Source of the DNA: Clitoria ternatea
Lineage: Eukaryota > Streptophyta > Magnoliopsida > Fabales > Fabaceae
Length of the DNA: 64,000 nt
Assembly (NCBI GenBank): GCA_037962975.1
Contig: CM075674.1
Coordinates: forward strand, 85,700,501-85,764,500
Direction of reading: 5' to 3'
How positions within the stretch are numbered: position 1 is the first letter of the stretch; each line of letters opens with the position of its first letter. Position numbers and translations under genes: made by a program. The notes beneath the pieces are model-generated. The model was not told the DNA's origin. It did no database searches and saw only the letters and a list, made by a program, of their open reading frames with translations. Positions 24,879 through 36,730 of this stretch are shown here, one piece after another.

Positions 24879-26245
24879 AAAAAAAGTTAAGATGGTTTAA
24901 AATATTTTATACTTAGATGGTTTTTAATTATTTAAGTTATTTCAATCAATGATTTTTATAAATATTTTTATTAATTAATTTAACCATAAAAGTTAAAGTT
25001 CTTATTTTGAGAATCATAAGTTAATACATCAACAAATAATATAAATTCAACATATATATAACAATATATAATTTTTTTAATGAAATTCAGAAATATAATC
25101 GATGATTACACTAACATCAAATTATTTAGTGACAAATTTATCAAAATTTCACTCGGTAAACAGTTTAGATCGTGAGTGGATTTTCTTGCTAATTTAGAGG
25201 ATGATTGTTTAGATTGTCTTAAAATTCTTCGACAATATCCTATTACTTTAGACATGAGCGTTAATTATTGCTTTGTCTTTATTATTTATCACTTCACCAA
25301 AAAAATATTGCATTCTATAAAAAGGTATTAAGTGAAGTAACACTAGACATTGTTAGGATTAAGTGAGTATTGGATTTGATTGAATTTTAGGGGGGGAAAT
25401 TTGATTTGATTGAATTTGGTTGAATCATATTTATATATATATTTAAAAATTAATCTGATCTAAATTGATTTGATTCAGATTAAATGATTGATTATCTTAT
25501 AACCTATTACAAATTTTATGAAAATAAAAATATAAAAAAATAATTTCACAATGATTAAACACTTAAATTTAAAACTTAAATCCATGATTAAACATTATAA
25601 ATTCATGATCAATCGATACTATAAACTAAAGTCTTGAAATTAAATTCATGTCAACAATACATTTAAATTTAAAATAGCATGACAAAATAGAAGGGTTGCT
25701 TTAAGAATCACCCTTGCATTAAACAAGACACAGGTTTGAGGTTAGGAGGTGATAGTGTTGCACAATGAAAAGTAAGGAACAAAATCAAACTATTAAACTG
25801 TTATTAGATTTAGCTTTTAGGAATAGTTGAATTCCTTTCCAGGCAAACTTACTTCCTTAGGTGGGTTAGGTTAGTGTAAAAGATAAACATTAAAAAAAGA
25901 AACAATATAAAATTAGGTTCGATGGCAATTGAGTACCCAGATTTATGAACTTGAAATATGATATCTGACTTGTTCACAATCAGTTCTTGATTGGATTGGA
26001 TCGGTTCTGATCAGATTATCAAAAAAATCTAATTCAACTTAGTTGGTTTGATTCAAATGATCAAGTTGAATAAATAAATATAATCCGCTACTCAGCTCTA
26101 CACATTACGCGGGAAAATCGCTAACGCAATTACTAAAAATTCTGACGTAATGACTAACTTACATCAGAGATGTGACTTGGACAAAAATCTCTCATGCAAT
26201 GGTTGAGTGAAAGTTAGTGTCATGCAAAGGTTGTGTCAGAGTTAA
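24879..26245. other. intergenic DNA, no gene seen
   Basis: AT-rich. 25360-26090 repeats phrases such as TTTGATTTGATTGAATT and GATTGGATTGGATCGG, suggestive of an old repeat. 26100-26245 is more GC-rich with ATTACGCGGG and AACGCAAT-type words that may be the edge of a decayed DNA transposon; ends not found. Confidence 0.4.
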
Positions 26246-29200
26246 GTTGTTGTAACACCCTAGAGCCAACTTGCAAATCCCAAGATAATTACCCTCACCA
26301 TATAAAATCTTATGGATAACTTATTTTTCACCTGGTAATTATCAAGTGATTCACAACCTGATTCCAGAGGTTACTGATACAATATCAGAGTACGCAATCT
26401 TTACATAATTAACTTCTTATTATTATACATAACATCAGAGTTCCATACATATTATATTTTACAACAGGCACCTAGATTTTATAAAATATAAAGATGTAAA
26501 ATACCAAAGCATAGCATTCACATAATACAGCCATAGTAGTCACGCAAGCAAGCATCAGCCTTAAAAGCCTTCATAATTTATCCACATTAAGCATTATCCA
26601 CTTTGTCATATATCTTCTTGGTTAACCACTAAAGGGTTGCCACAAGTAACAGAAAGAGTGAGATAAAATATCAAATAAATAGAAATCAAATTAGAACATA
26701 CACAATCACAAGTAGGATGTTATGCGATGCAGATGCCAAACAAGTATTTTGTATTATACTTATGTTATTATATTCCGTTTTTTATATGAATGAAAATACA
26801 TGATGGATCCATTCTGGTGGGAACATCTGCAATGATTTCCAACAATAACATTTTTACAGACATCCAACCGATACTGCGCCCCATAATGCAACACCACATC
26901 GGATAACAATATCATAATATCAATAACAAGTGTTGCGGGACCCCCTTAAGGACACACTGCTTAGTCCTTAAGACGACCATGGTATAAAACCACTACAGAG
27001 GTCTGTTGCTCAACAGAGCGCGTTCCCCCACCGGGAATGTAACATCCCGGATATTTATGGAAATTTTTGGGAAGTGGAAAATATTTAAAAAATTATTTTT
27101 AGGAATTTATTGGATATTTTTAAGAATTATGGGTTTATTATGAAAGAGTGATTAGGAGAGGAGAGTTTTAATTAAAATCACTAAAGGTATTATAATGAAA
27201 TAGAGAAATAACCGGTTGTGTAGGTGACCGGTTGCCATGGGTATTAAAGAAAGATTTCTCTCTCTTCCTTCAATTATTCATCCGGTCACGATAGCCTTCT
27301 TCTCCTTCGTTCATTTCTTCTCCTTCCTCTTCTCCTTCCTCCATTGTTGAAAGCTGAAAGCTTTGAAAGGAAGTCTCTTTCTGCATCAAACCTTGAGATA
27401 ATTAGGTAGTTGTGGTTGTGGTTTCAAGGTGGTGAAGCGCGTAAGAAGGCTGCTGCTGGATCGGTGGTGGAACGCTGAACCAGGAACAGTTGAGGCGTGG
27501 AACAGAGGTAAGGGGGAATTGAGCATTTCTTCCCTCCGTGCATGCAACCAGTCTTCTTCTCTTCATCAGCCATGGTTGTGGTACCTTGGAGGCTTGAAGT
27601 CCTCCACTGCTGGTGAGGGTTGGACTGTGGAAGAGGGTGAGCCACTTCTCTTCGTGCATGCAGAGGCGCTGTTTGAGATCAACCCAAGCTTCTTCTACTT
27701 CGCCTTCTTCTTCCACTCGAAGGATGTTGGAATCTCGAGTGGAAGTGTGCAGCATTAAAGTGCCTCAGAGTTGTAGAAATCTCCCACTGATGGTGAGACG
27801 GAGCTGCTCAAGGGAGAGAACAGCGTTGTGTCTTGGAGGCTTGGAATCCTCCGCTGTCTTCCATGCAGAGCGTGGAGTGTCATGGGGGCAGAGCTGTTCG
27901 AGAGGGTGAATGGCTCGGAGTTCCTCCAAGCAGAATGCTGTGTTGGACGACTGGAAGCAGAGTCACAATTGAGAAGAAGCGATCGGAGAGCAACCGATCG
28001 GAGTGGAGAGCTCGAGGATCTTCTGGAAGCTTTATCGCAGGTAAGGGGGTGTTCGGGTTATAATTAATTGGAATAGGACATACTGTCCGAGTTATGAATG
28101 TGTATTTGTGTGCACACCGATCGGTTTAGGATCGTGTGTGTGTGTGTGTGACTTGCTGAATGAAATTTGAGAATGTATGAGTATGCATGAGTGTAAGCAC
28201 CGATCAGTTTCTGATCGTGTGTATGTGACTAGAAGAGTATTTGATGTTGTGATCATTGTGATGATGCCGAATAAATTGAATATGAATGTGGATGAATGCA
28301 TGTATATGTATGTACCCCGATCGGTCTCTGATCGTGTGAGTGGTATATTCCAAGTGAAATGGAATTATTTGATGCTATGATGAAATGATGTTGAGTGAAA
28401 TGTATGTGCATGTATATGGACATTGATCAGTTGAGGATCGTATGTGTATGTGTAAATCCGATTGAAATTTAAATGATGTTGTGACAATCGGTATTTTGTG
28501 GAATGAGGAGTCGGGTTTGACAAGCAGGTCGCCCGAGTGACAATGTGATAGATGGGCTTGACAAGTCGGTCGCCTTGTGATGAGAGCACATGCCAGTTTC
28601 TGGTAGTTACATTTGTTGATTGTTGATAATATGAAATGATTGAAATGTAATTATGTGGTATGGGATGGCCGACGGTATATGTTACCCTCATTTTTGGCTT
28701 CAGTGGTCAAGTCGGACCCAGTTGAGCTACCCAGAGGTCTTTGACCCAGTGGTTGAGGGGCTGTAACGTCCCGAAACGTTAATTAAAATTTTCGAGTAAA
28801 TTTTTCGCTTTTTCAAAAGATCATTTTAAAATTTATAAATTCAATTCAGAGTTTATGTAATAGTTGATAACAGCGGAAAAATTATCATACATGCTAGTCG
28901 TGAATAATTAAATTCAAGAAAATACTTAAATAGCGGAAACGATTTAGAACATAATAGTACATGACATATTACATTTATTACAACCCATAAAATCAAAGTT
29001 TAGGTAATAATTCAAATAGACATCCATCATGGCATCACTCTGCATTCTGTGTGTCATTCTCTGTAAAAATTAATGTAAGAGTGAGACAGAATATAGAATT
29101 AATATAAAATAGATAAAATTGCACAAACACAATCAACAACTCATAATGATATGATGAATATGCCAAACAAGTCCATTTAATAATTCTTCAATTAGTTAAA

Positions 29201-29260
29201 TGATGTCATGCTGGATCCATTTGGTTTGGTGGGAATACTGCAGTAAAAGTCTCATAGAGA

Positions 29261-29480
29261 CACAATTAGGGCTTTAGCATATACCATGAATCCCTATACT
29301 TCATGGTGCTTACACAATTAGGGCTTTAGCAGATACCATGAATCCCTATACTTCATGGCGCTTACACAATTAGGGCTTTAGCATATACCATGAATCCCTA
29401 TACTTCATGGCGCTTAAGTACCGAATTACACAATTATCATAAGTAGGGCTTTGCATAGACCATGAATCCCTACACTCCAT
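29261..29480. repeat. 52-bp tandem repeat, 3 units plus a degenerate fourth
   Basis: Units start with CACAATTAGGGCTTTAGC at 29261, 29313 and 29365, then a shorter diverged unit near 29445. Each unit contains the hairpin word CCATGAA, a 9-base spacer and TTCATGG. Confidence 0.9.
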
Positions 29481-30204
29481 GGCACATAACAAAATAGGGC
29501 TTAATTCATCATAGAGTAACCCCCCACCAGGGTAGGCAATCACGGAACCCCTAAATTCCATGATGCGTCCAATGCTTATGATGCATGAATGCCTTTAATT
29601 CTCTTTATCATTTAACATACCATGATAACCACATTTCCAAAACCTCTTGGATAATACAAGTCCTCAAGGAACACAATACCCATAATAATTCACAAAATCA
29701 TGGATTTACTGTTTCAACCACATATGTTAGTAACCACAAGGCATTCATGTACATATATATTAATTATGTCATTCATAATTATTCACCATCACAATATACA
29801 AACTGTGTAATATTCAACAACATTTATAATAATTCATAATCACTCAATAATTTAATAAATAATTTCTATCCATAGAGAAAATATCATTTTCTTTCAAAAT
29901 AGCCATTTTAAGTGACTTTCAGCATCCCCAACAGCAACATACATTAGCAAAACAGTCATAACATGGGCAAATCAACTCCTTTTTAGATGATTCCACTTTC
30001 TATAGCTCAATAATACAATTATCTACAACTTTCATGAAGAACACAGTTTCGGATTCCAATCAGAAATACTACTTATTCACAAAATACCATACTGCTTCAA
30101 GATAAGTTTTCCAAAATGTACACAGATTAGTATTTAGAACGTATCTGGAGTTACAAACGTGATTTTGACATGAAACCAATTCTAAATTATTTTTAACACA
30201 CATA

Positions 30205-30960
30205 TCTACAATTTTCATGAAGACACAAACCCCTAATTCTCACCATAAACTTCCCAGTTTTAAAAACAAGATTCGGATTTCAGAATTTCAGAATTTCAGA
30301 ATTTTCAGCTTGCACATACTTCAGTAATTTGAGCATAACTTGAGCTACAAAAATTATTTTGATATGAAACCACTTTCTAAAAATCCACAACTTAATTATC
30401 TACAACTTTCATGAAGACATCCAAGGCTGATTATGCATGTATAATTCCCAGCATATCAAAATATGCACTAAACATGAAGCAAATCTTTCACTCGGACATA
30501 CAGTAGTATTTTGGCTATAACTTTTGCTACACATACTCAAATCAATCAGTTCAGGTCTCAAAATTCACATAACAAAAAGATTTACAACTTTCATGAAGAC
30601 ACTGATCACTAATTCTTACCACACAATGCCCAGTTTTAACAATAAGATACGGATTTCAAGTTCATAGATTTATAGCTTGTACATACTTCAGTATTATGAG
30701 CATAACTTGAGCTACAAAAATTATTTTAATGTGAAACCACTTTCTAAAGATCCAAAACTTAATTATCTACAACTTTCATGAAGACATCCAAGGCTGATTA
30801 TGCACGTACAGTTCCCAGTAAATCAATATATACACAAAACAAAGGATAAATCTTCCACACGAACATGCTGTAGTATTTTGGCTATAACTTTTGCTATACT
30901 TATTCAAATTACTTGATTCAGGTCTCAAAATTCAGATATCGAAAATATCTACAACTTTTA
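30205..30960. repeat. 367-bp direct repeats within the giant solo LTR
   Basis: Phrase order TACAACTTTCATGAAGACA, GCATAACTTGAGCTACAAAA, TGAAACCACTTTCTAAA, CATCCAAGGCTGATTATGC and TTTTGGCTATAACTTTTGCTA is repeated at an offset of 367 bp (for example TTATTTT at 30354 and 30721). Shorter related words (CTACAACTTTCATGAAGA) extend to 30010 and 30950. Confidence 0.85.
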
Positions 30961-31399
30961 TGAATAAGTCAGAGTCAAATTCACACGTTTTCAATTTCAA
31001 AAATGAGAAACAACTTACGAAGTTAATTCTGGAATCCTAGAACAGCATACACTTCTACCCATTTCACAAATATTCACAACCCTGTCCCCTCTTACTTGTT
31101 TTGAAGACTTTTAGCTGACTGGAAAAGAGGTCCCCTGGCTGTCCTGGTTCAGATCGAAGGTGTGTTGATGGAGAAGAGTAATTGGGAGTTTCAGAATCAG
31201 TGGTATGTTTAATAATGCAAGGTGGGAGACAACTTTCCATAAGTGGGTTTCTAGTGGGCTTTTAGTGGGAATTAAGAGTGGTTTAGATTGAAAGCAAGCT
31301 CCACTTCTGTAGCCCACCCACTGGAGTGCGCATAATGGAAGATGATTTATTAAAAAAAATGCATGAAGGGACAAAACAGAAGTCAACGTCGATCTGGCA

Positions 31400-33300
31400 G
31401 TGAATTCCGAGCGAAATTTCACTCGGTCAGCCTCTTGGCCGACTGGAATTCTACTCGGTCCATGTATATACCGACTGGTAGTGGTCGGTATTGTGAAGAG
31501 AGGGAAATCCGAGTCCCTCTCGCTCAAGCGGATACCGACTCGCTTGAGCGAGTTCCACACAATGCACTGGCAGAGGGGTTTCGCTCAAGCGCATACCGAC
31601 TCGCTTGAGCCAAAACCGATCTTTCATTCACTCGGTTTTCACTTAAACAGCTCAATCCACTCGGTAGAACATCCTAAAACCGTGTCTGTTCTAGTCAGTC
31701 TCACTCGGTAATTTCAAACTAAATCCGAGTCATCTCTACACACTGTTCCACCTGGTACAACTCATCCATTCACTCGGAACCTTATTCCAGGATTGACATA
31801 TTACCTGGTTAACTTTCACTCGGCGTCCATTCTAAACTCTTTTTCTTCCTCTCCAATAATCCATCCAGCACAAGGTCTTTCACTCGGTGAAGTTGTTCCC
31901 AAGTTCTTCACACGAATCTCTTCAATCGGTATCTCCTTACTCGGAGTTGCACACTCGGATTCCATAATTAAGCTCCATTTGGCATTATTCTGACCTTTCA
32001 TTACTCAGACCTAATGAATTCTTGTCTACTCGGAACCATTCAAACTTCTTATCACTTGGAGGGATTCATTCACTCGGTTTTATTTCATACTTAGCTACTC
32101 GGACTACAAGTTACCTTTTTCACTCAGAATGGTTACTTCCTAGTCAAAATACATACAACATTGTTCACTCGGAATTCGGAAGAGGCTCACTCGGATTACT
32201 CCCCAATTAAACACCACTCGGTGTATTCCAAACACTATTCAATCGGAATGCATTATCCATTCACCACTCGGCACGTTTACACCTTTCTCATTCGGAGAAT
32301 ACAGAGTTTCCTTCCCTTGGGAGGGTCCCCAATGTTATACGTCACTCGGAATATCTCCCAACCTTATTTCACTCGGAATTATACTACAAGTTTATCAACT
32401 CATCTTCTGAACAGCATCTCACTCGGTAACTAATACTAAGACCGACTAACACTCATTCGGCCTCATACTTGACATTCTTGCCTATTCTCACTCGGAGAAA
32501 TACCTTAGCCATTCATTTCACTCACTCGGAGATCCTGACTTGGACAACTCACTCGGATTTTGTAACCTTCAGTCAGAATTGGTAATCCTTCACTCGGAAT
32601 TCACTCAGTTTTCGTACTTGACAGATTCTCCTGAAAACGTCTCAAGGTACATAAGTTGTCACTCGGTATAATTGATCCTAAACCGACCCAAGACATATAT
32701 GTTGTCAATCGGAATCCCTTCATTCAGGATTGCAACTTCTGATCCTAATTTGACTCGGAATCGAGTCTTTCTAAGTAATTTAACTCGGCAGTGAGTCCCC
32801 CCAAGGTGAGTCACTCGGATTCTCTCACCCAGAAGTGGTTCTATCAGTTCCACTTCACACACAAGTGTCTCGGGTGCAGGAATTTCACTCGGAATAAGCT
32901 CACTCGGCCATATTCCACGCGGCAAACACAACCTTCACTCGGAATTTTTAAGCCTTTCCTCTCGGAAGTGAAGCTTTTGGGCAAATTTTATTCATAGATA
33001 GAAATGCCTAGCAATGTATGACTCAGAATTGAGTCATTGGACAACATTTGACTCGGAATTGAGTCTTTCTGACATGCTTGACTCAGCAGTGAGTCTGTGA
33101 GACAATATCTCACTCGGAATAAGTCCTCCTGACCATGTTCCACTCGCAAAACACCATTTTGCACTCGGTATTTCCATATTCCACTCGGAATTCCTCTTGG
33201 TCACTCGGAATTTGCAGTTTTCACTCGGAACAACCTCTCTTTCTCACTCGGACAGTTCTTTCTAAGGTATTTTCACTCGGAATTTGGGCCTCATCCTTAA
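31400..33300 (-). repeat. TCACTCGG / CCGAGTGA word array
   Basis: The octamer TCACTCGG, often extended to TTCACTCGGAATT, occurs dozens of times at irregular 15-60 bp spacing, with one-base variants between. On the LTR sense (minus) strand it reads CCGAGTGA. Intervening sequence is not repeated. Confidence 0.92.
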
Positions 33301-33589
33301 AGGTTTATGTAATTCCTATAAAAATGAAATTTTGGAGTACCACAACCATCCATAGAGTATTTTTATTCATTGAGTAACACTAACAGATCTTTTATACTTC
33401 AAAATTTACCAAAAAGAGCTATTATTAAAAGCAGGATGTTACAGGGGCAGCCAAGTCGGGCTCAGTGAACCAAGTCGAGTTCACGGGATGTCAAGTCGGA
33501 CTCCCAGCTGAAGGCCAATCCTTTAGTATCTGGATACTAGGAGTCGATTTTATGTGAGTCAGTTGTGATAATCAATGATTTTGCCGAAT

Positions 33590-34800
33590 GAGAATTTGAC
33601 ATATTTGATGAGTATGAAATTCTGTATTTGCTGAGTAAGATGTCATATTATTCGAGTGAAAATTGGTGAGTATGATGTTGCATTTGATGAGTATAAATTA
33701 TTATATTTGCTGAATGAGGTTGAATATAATTGCCGAATATGAAGTATTATAATTGCTATATTGCCGAGTGAAAGTTACTTGCTGTGTGAATGGCTGTTTG
33801 GTGTAACTTATTATGATCGTCGAGTGCACTTTCATATAATTGCTGAGTGATTGTTATGATGACTGAGTAGTAAGGTGTTATACTTGATGCATGTTATATA
33901 CTAAAATTTCCGAATAAGAGTTGCCATAAAGCGGAGTGTTGATAGATACATTGCTGAGTTACTTGTGAGTGATTGGCTAAAATAGCCGAGTGTTGATTGC
34001 TAAGATTACCGAGTAAGTATATTACCGAGTGAGAGTAAAATGCCGAGTGAAATGTGCAGTTGAGAATAAAGGAACCGGATGGAGTTTATACTCGTATTTT
34101 ATTTAAATTCCGTTCTAGATTAATTATGATGCTAAACACTCACCCTTGCTGTTTTCAATTTTTAGTAACCAGTGACAGGGAAGAGGTCGGAGCCATGGAG
34201 GTGCGCCAAGTGGAGGATTGATGCCAAGGAACCGAGTGCTTTAAAATGAATTCTGAGTGTAATATATATATATATATATATATATATATTGAGTCTTCTG
34301 TGTGATGCTACACGAGTGTGTTAGAATTCGAATCGATATGTTGATTAACGAGGATATGAATTTTTGATGTTATGAGATCGGTATTTATTTTATGAATGAA
34401 TTCGTATTGTTGTAGCAGAGTTGATATCCTGGTGAATCTAGCCGAGTGGATTCTTTATTCGAGCGAGGGCCTATTAAATTGATGCCCATTTGAGTATCTT
34501 TCATCCTTTCCGAGAGAAGAATAACTGAGAGGCCCATTTCCGAGCGGAAGATTAGAGTGTCTCCGAGTGAGCAATGGCTAAGACTTTGAGCAAAGAGAGA
34601 TAAGAGTACTTCCGAGTGAAGACTAGAGTAACTCCGAGTGAAGGTGAGAAGGTTTCTGGGGGAGTTATGCCGAGAGAGACTTTTCCGAGTAAAGAAGGTA
34701 TTGGGTGATTTCCGAGTGATGTCAGATCGAGGGAATTCTTGTTGAGTGAAAGTTAAGCCATGTCTGAGTAAGAGATACCCGAGTGCACCTAATTCCAAGT
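33590..34800 (+). repeat. CCGAGTGA word array in the gypsy 5' LTR
   Basis: CCGAGTG and variants (CCGAATG, CTGAGTG) recur through 33590-34060 and densely at 34440-34800, in LTR sense orientation. The same array is present in the 3' LTR at 41720-42945. Confidence 0.85.
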
Positions 34801-35143
34801 AAAACCCGATTGGTCGGCTCTTCTTGTAGGTTGTTGTTCGCTCAAGTTCAAGAGCAGCATTCGCTCAAGCGAGTCGGCACTCGCTTAAGCGAATCAGGGG
34901 CTCGCTCAGACGATTGACCCCTGATCCCGTTTCCCTTCTTTCGTTGTTTCTAAATAACTAATTTATTAATGGATGTATTTCGGATCCGTTTCAGTTGGGA
35001 TTTGCTAACTTAAGTGTAATTTTACTACTTTGAATATATTTAATAGAAGTAAATATTCTTATATCAACACCGATTGGATTTCTATATTAAAATGCAAAAA
35101 ATTACTGTTGGAAAATGAGAAAATCGATGAGGGATGCCACATT

Positions 35144-35155
35144 TGGTATCAGAGC
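35144..35155 (+). promoter_or_regulatory. primer-binding site (initiator tRNA-Met), gypsy
   Basis: TGGTATCAGAGC begins two bases after the 5' LTR end, matching the 3' end of initiator tRNA-Met. Confidence 0.92.
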
Positions 35156-35568
35156 GGTTCTTTCTAGAGCCGAGTGGATTGGCGAACTGAGTGATTGTGT
35201 GAGTTCTATACTGGACTGTGTTTTGCATTTTATTGTAGTATAGTTGTGGTTGTTTGTGCAGCTTGGCATCATTCCCTTGGCACTCCAGCGGCGTTGTATA
35301 TGTGTAAGGTAATTATCCGACTCCCTGGTAAAGTATTGGTTAATGGTGAAGTGTTTATTCATTATATAATTATTCTATGGTCGGTAAACTAGTTCTGATA
35401 GAGGGGATGGTTTCCTCTCGGAATTTTTTCTAAATTGATGAGTAGGACCGAATCAGGTCCCACTCTTGGTATATTCCCAAAAAGGAATCCTCTTGCTTAC
35501 AAAGGAGGGCACGATTACAGTAGGATGTGTGTTTGGATACGGGAAACCGAGTAAGCTTTTGAGTATTC

Positions 35569-35973
35569 TGTAACGCCCCGGCCGCTTTTCAGGAATGAAT
35601 GACTCGCCCCACAGACCAACACGAGACCTTTCCAATGTGCTTTGTCCTCACTCACACATTTCCTGAGAACTTCCCAGGAGGTCACCCATCCCAGAATTAC
35701 TCCAAGTGAAGCACGCTTAACTTTGGAGTTCTTAAGTGATAGGCTACCGAAAAGGCTAATGCATTTGTTGGTATAGGTAGTACGAATTCATTTCTTTAAG
35801 TTATCCTCGACTGTATAGTCCCATACCTATATAGTCTTTGGATCCCTCTCATTCTGGTATGTATTCGATTCGTTCATGTGTCCCTCCCACTGGAAGCCTG
35901 CCAGGAGCCGCTCCTTGTCCGTGCCCATACACCGGCGATCACTCCCCGCCCTCAACAGCGTCGGGATGTCACA
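35569..35973 (-). repeat. 3' LTR of Cassandra
   Basis: 405 bp, pair of 36044-36448. Ends directly at the tattc duplication. Confidence 0.92.
35662..35766 (-). other. 5S rRNA-derived segment in the Cassandra 3' LTR
   Basis: On the minus strand AGTTAAGCGTGCTT corresponds to the 5S A-box region and GGATGGGTGACCTCCTGGGA to the 5S C-box region, in 5S order and near-5S spacing. The first third of 5S is degenerate. It is a pol III promoter relic of an element, not a host 5S gene. Confidence 0.88.
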
Positions 35974-36029
35974 TGCCCACCAGCTTCCACCTGGTTCATC
36001 CTCGAACCATACCGTACTAGGAGAGGCTA

Positions 36030-36042
36030 GGCTCTGATACCA
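36030..36042 (-). promoter_or_regulatory. primer-binding site (initiator tRNA-Met), Cassandra
   Basis: TGGTATCAGAGCC on the minus strand, one base inside the 5' LTR. Confidence 0.9.
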
Positions 36043-36043
36043 C

Positions 36044-36448
36044 TGTAACGCCCCGGCCGCTTTTCAGGAATGAACGACTCGCCCCACAGACCAACACGAG
36101 ACCTTTCCAATGTGCTTTGTCCTCACTCACACATTTCCTGAGAACTTCCTAGGAGGTCACCCATCCCAGAATTACTCCAAGTGAAGCACGCTTAACTTTG
36201 GAGTTCTTAAGTGATAGGCTACCGAAAAGGCTAATGCATTTGTTGGTATAGGTAGTACAAATTCATTTCTTTAAGCTATCCTCGACTGTATAGTCCCATA
36301 CCTATACAGTCTTTGGATCCCTCTCATTCTGGTATGTATTCGATTCGTTCATGTGTTCCTCCCACTGGAAGCCTGCCAGGAGCCGCTCCTTGTCCGTGCC
36401 CATGCACCGGTGATCACTCCACGCCCTCAACAGCACCGGGATGTCACA
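36044..36448 (-). repeat. 5' LTR of Cassandra
   Basis: 405 bp, pair of 35569-35973; right edge defined by the tattc duplication. Confidence 0.92.
36137..36241 (-). other. 5S rRNA-derived segment in the Cassandra 5' LTR
   Basis: Same 5S-like block as in the other LTR, with one difference in the C-box side (CTCCTAGGAAG instead of CTCCTGGGAAG). Confidence 0.88.
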
Positions 36449-36453
36449 TATTC

Positions 36454-36730
36454 CGAGTTCTCGGAGGAGCATATGGTGCATTTACAACTTATCAGTTGAA
36501 GGAGAGACTAGGACATGGTGGTCTCGGACTAAGGTACCGATGAAGACGACGCGTGAGTCGTTAGTGTGGGCGAATTTCCGAGAGTGATTTCTTGTCAAGT
36601 ACTTCTCGGATAATTAGAAAACTTGAAAGGAAATGGGATTTGAGGTTGGAACAAGGCCAAGTGTTAATGGCCGAGCACACTACCAAGTTGAGGAGCTGTA
36701 GCTTCTATCACTCTTTCTCACTAAGAGGAA
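36454..36730 (+). pseudogene. gypsy gag remnant
   Basis: From about 36490 one frame reads TWWSRTK, then ESLVWANFRE, a stop, FLVKYFSDN, stops, KEMGFEVGTRPSVN and VEEL. This follows the pattern of the plant gypsy gag domain: A-x-x-WW, a W-x-x-F-x-x-x-F-x-x-KY-F-P line, then a KE-x-x-F line. Several stops and no start, so it is a decayed fragment. Confidence 0.7.

Larger units (their letters stand above)
28762..33443 (-). mobile_element. giant solo LTR (4.68 kb) inside the gypsy 5' LTR
   Basis: Absent from the matching position (41586/41587) of the 3' LTR. Flanked by a perfect 5-bp duplication ggggc (28757-28761, 33444-33448). On the minus strand it starts TGTAACATCCTGC and ends GGGACGTTACA. 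It has no gag-pol sequence, primer site or polypurine tract, so it is a solo LTR of a large-LTR gypsy family related to the one at 44518-49436 (same AACAGATCTTTT / ACAGACCTTCTA end region and CAGCGGAA near the other end). It contains a 52-bp tandem array, 367-bp direct repeats and a TCACTCGG array. Confidence 0.92.
27038..35141 (+). repeat. 5' LTR of the gypsy element, interrupted
   Basis: The element's own sequence is 27038-28761 plus 33449-35141 (3417 bp); 28762-33448 is the nested LTR with one target copy. Likely transcription start region: GTATTAAAG near 27240, followed by CT-rich sequence. Possible internal intron 28041-34165 (see findings). (TA)n at 34262-34289. Confidence 0.92.
35569..36448 (-). 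mobile_element. Cassandra TRIM retrotransposon (880 bp), complete
   Basis: Two 405-bp LTRs (35569-35973 and 36044-36448) flank a 70-bp interior. On the minus strand the LTR starts TGTGACATCCCG and ends GGGGCGTTACA. The tRNA-Met primer site is at 36030-36042 and the target duplication tattc is at 35564-35568 and 36449-36453. Each LTR carries a 5S rRNA-like segment, the hallmark of the Cassandra family. No coding capacity, so it depends on other elements. The LTRs differ at roughly 11 sites (2.7%). Confidence 0.93.

Noticed and set aside
27402..27758. 117-aa and 109-aa frames on opposite strands, repeated at 40229-40585
   Set aside because: They look conserved only because they lie in the two young LTR copies. 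They overlap each other on both strands and have no domain.
27828..28067. 79-aa and 76-aa frames repeated at 40655-40894
   Set aside because: Same explanation: duplicated by the LTR pair, no domain, and they run into the putative splice donor.
31111..31560. 149-aa frame in the giant solo LTR
   Set aside because: No domain. It spans the edge of the octamer array and has no counterpart in the related LTR at 44518-49436.
32161..33000. Frames repeating peptides such as SLG, HSE and FTRN
   Set aside because: These are simply TCACTCGGAA words read in different frames; the protein pattern is a by-product.
31400..33300. Array of short repeats with unique spacers, superficially CRISPR-like
   Set aside because: The word is only 8-13 bp, spacing is irregular and the context is a plant retrotransposon LTR. 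Not a CRISPR array.
23636..36042. tRNA genes suggested by TGGTATCAGAGC words
   Set aside because: Each is a short primer-binding site next to an LTR; no cloverleaf can be drawn.
35662..36241. 5S rRNA genes
   Set aside because: The 5S-like stretches lie inside Cassandra LTRs, lack an intact first third of 5S and are flanked by TG/CA LTR ends.
35838..36543. Two similar frames starting with the same 20-odd residues
   Set aside because: They are the two Cassandra LTRs read in one frame, not a duplicated gene.
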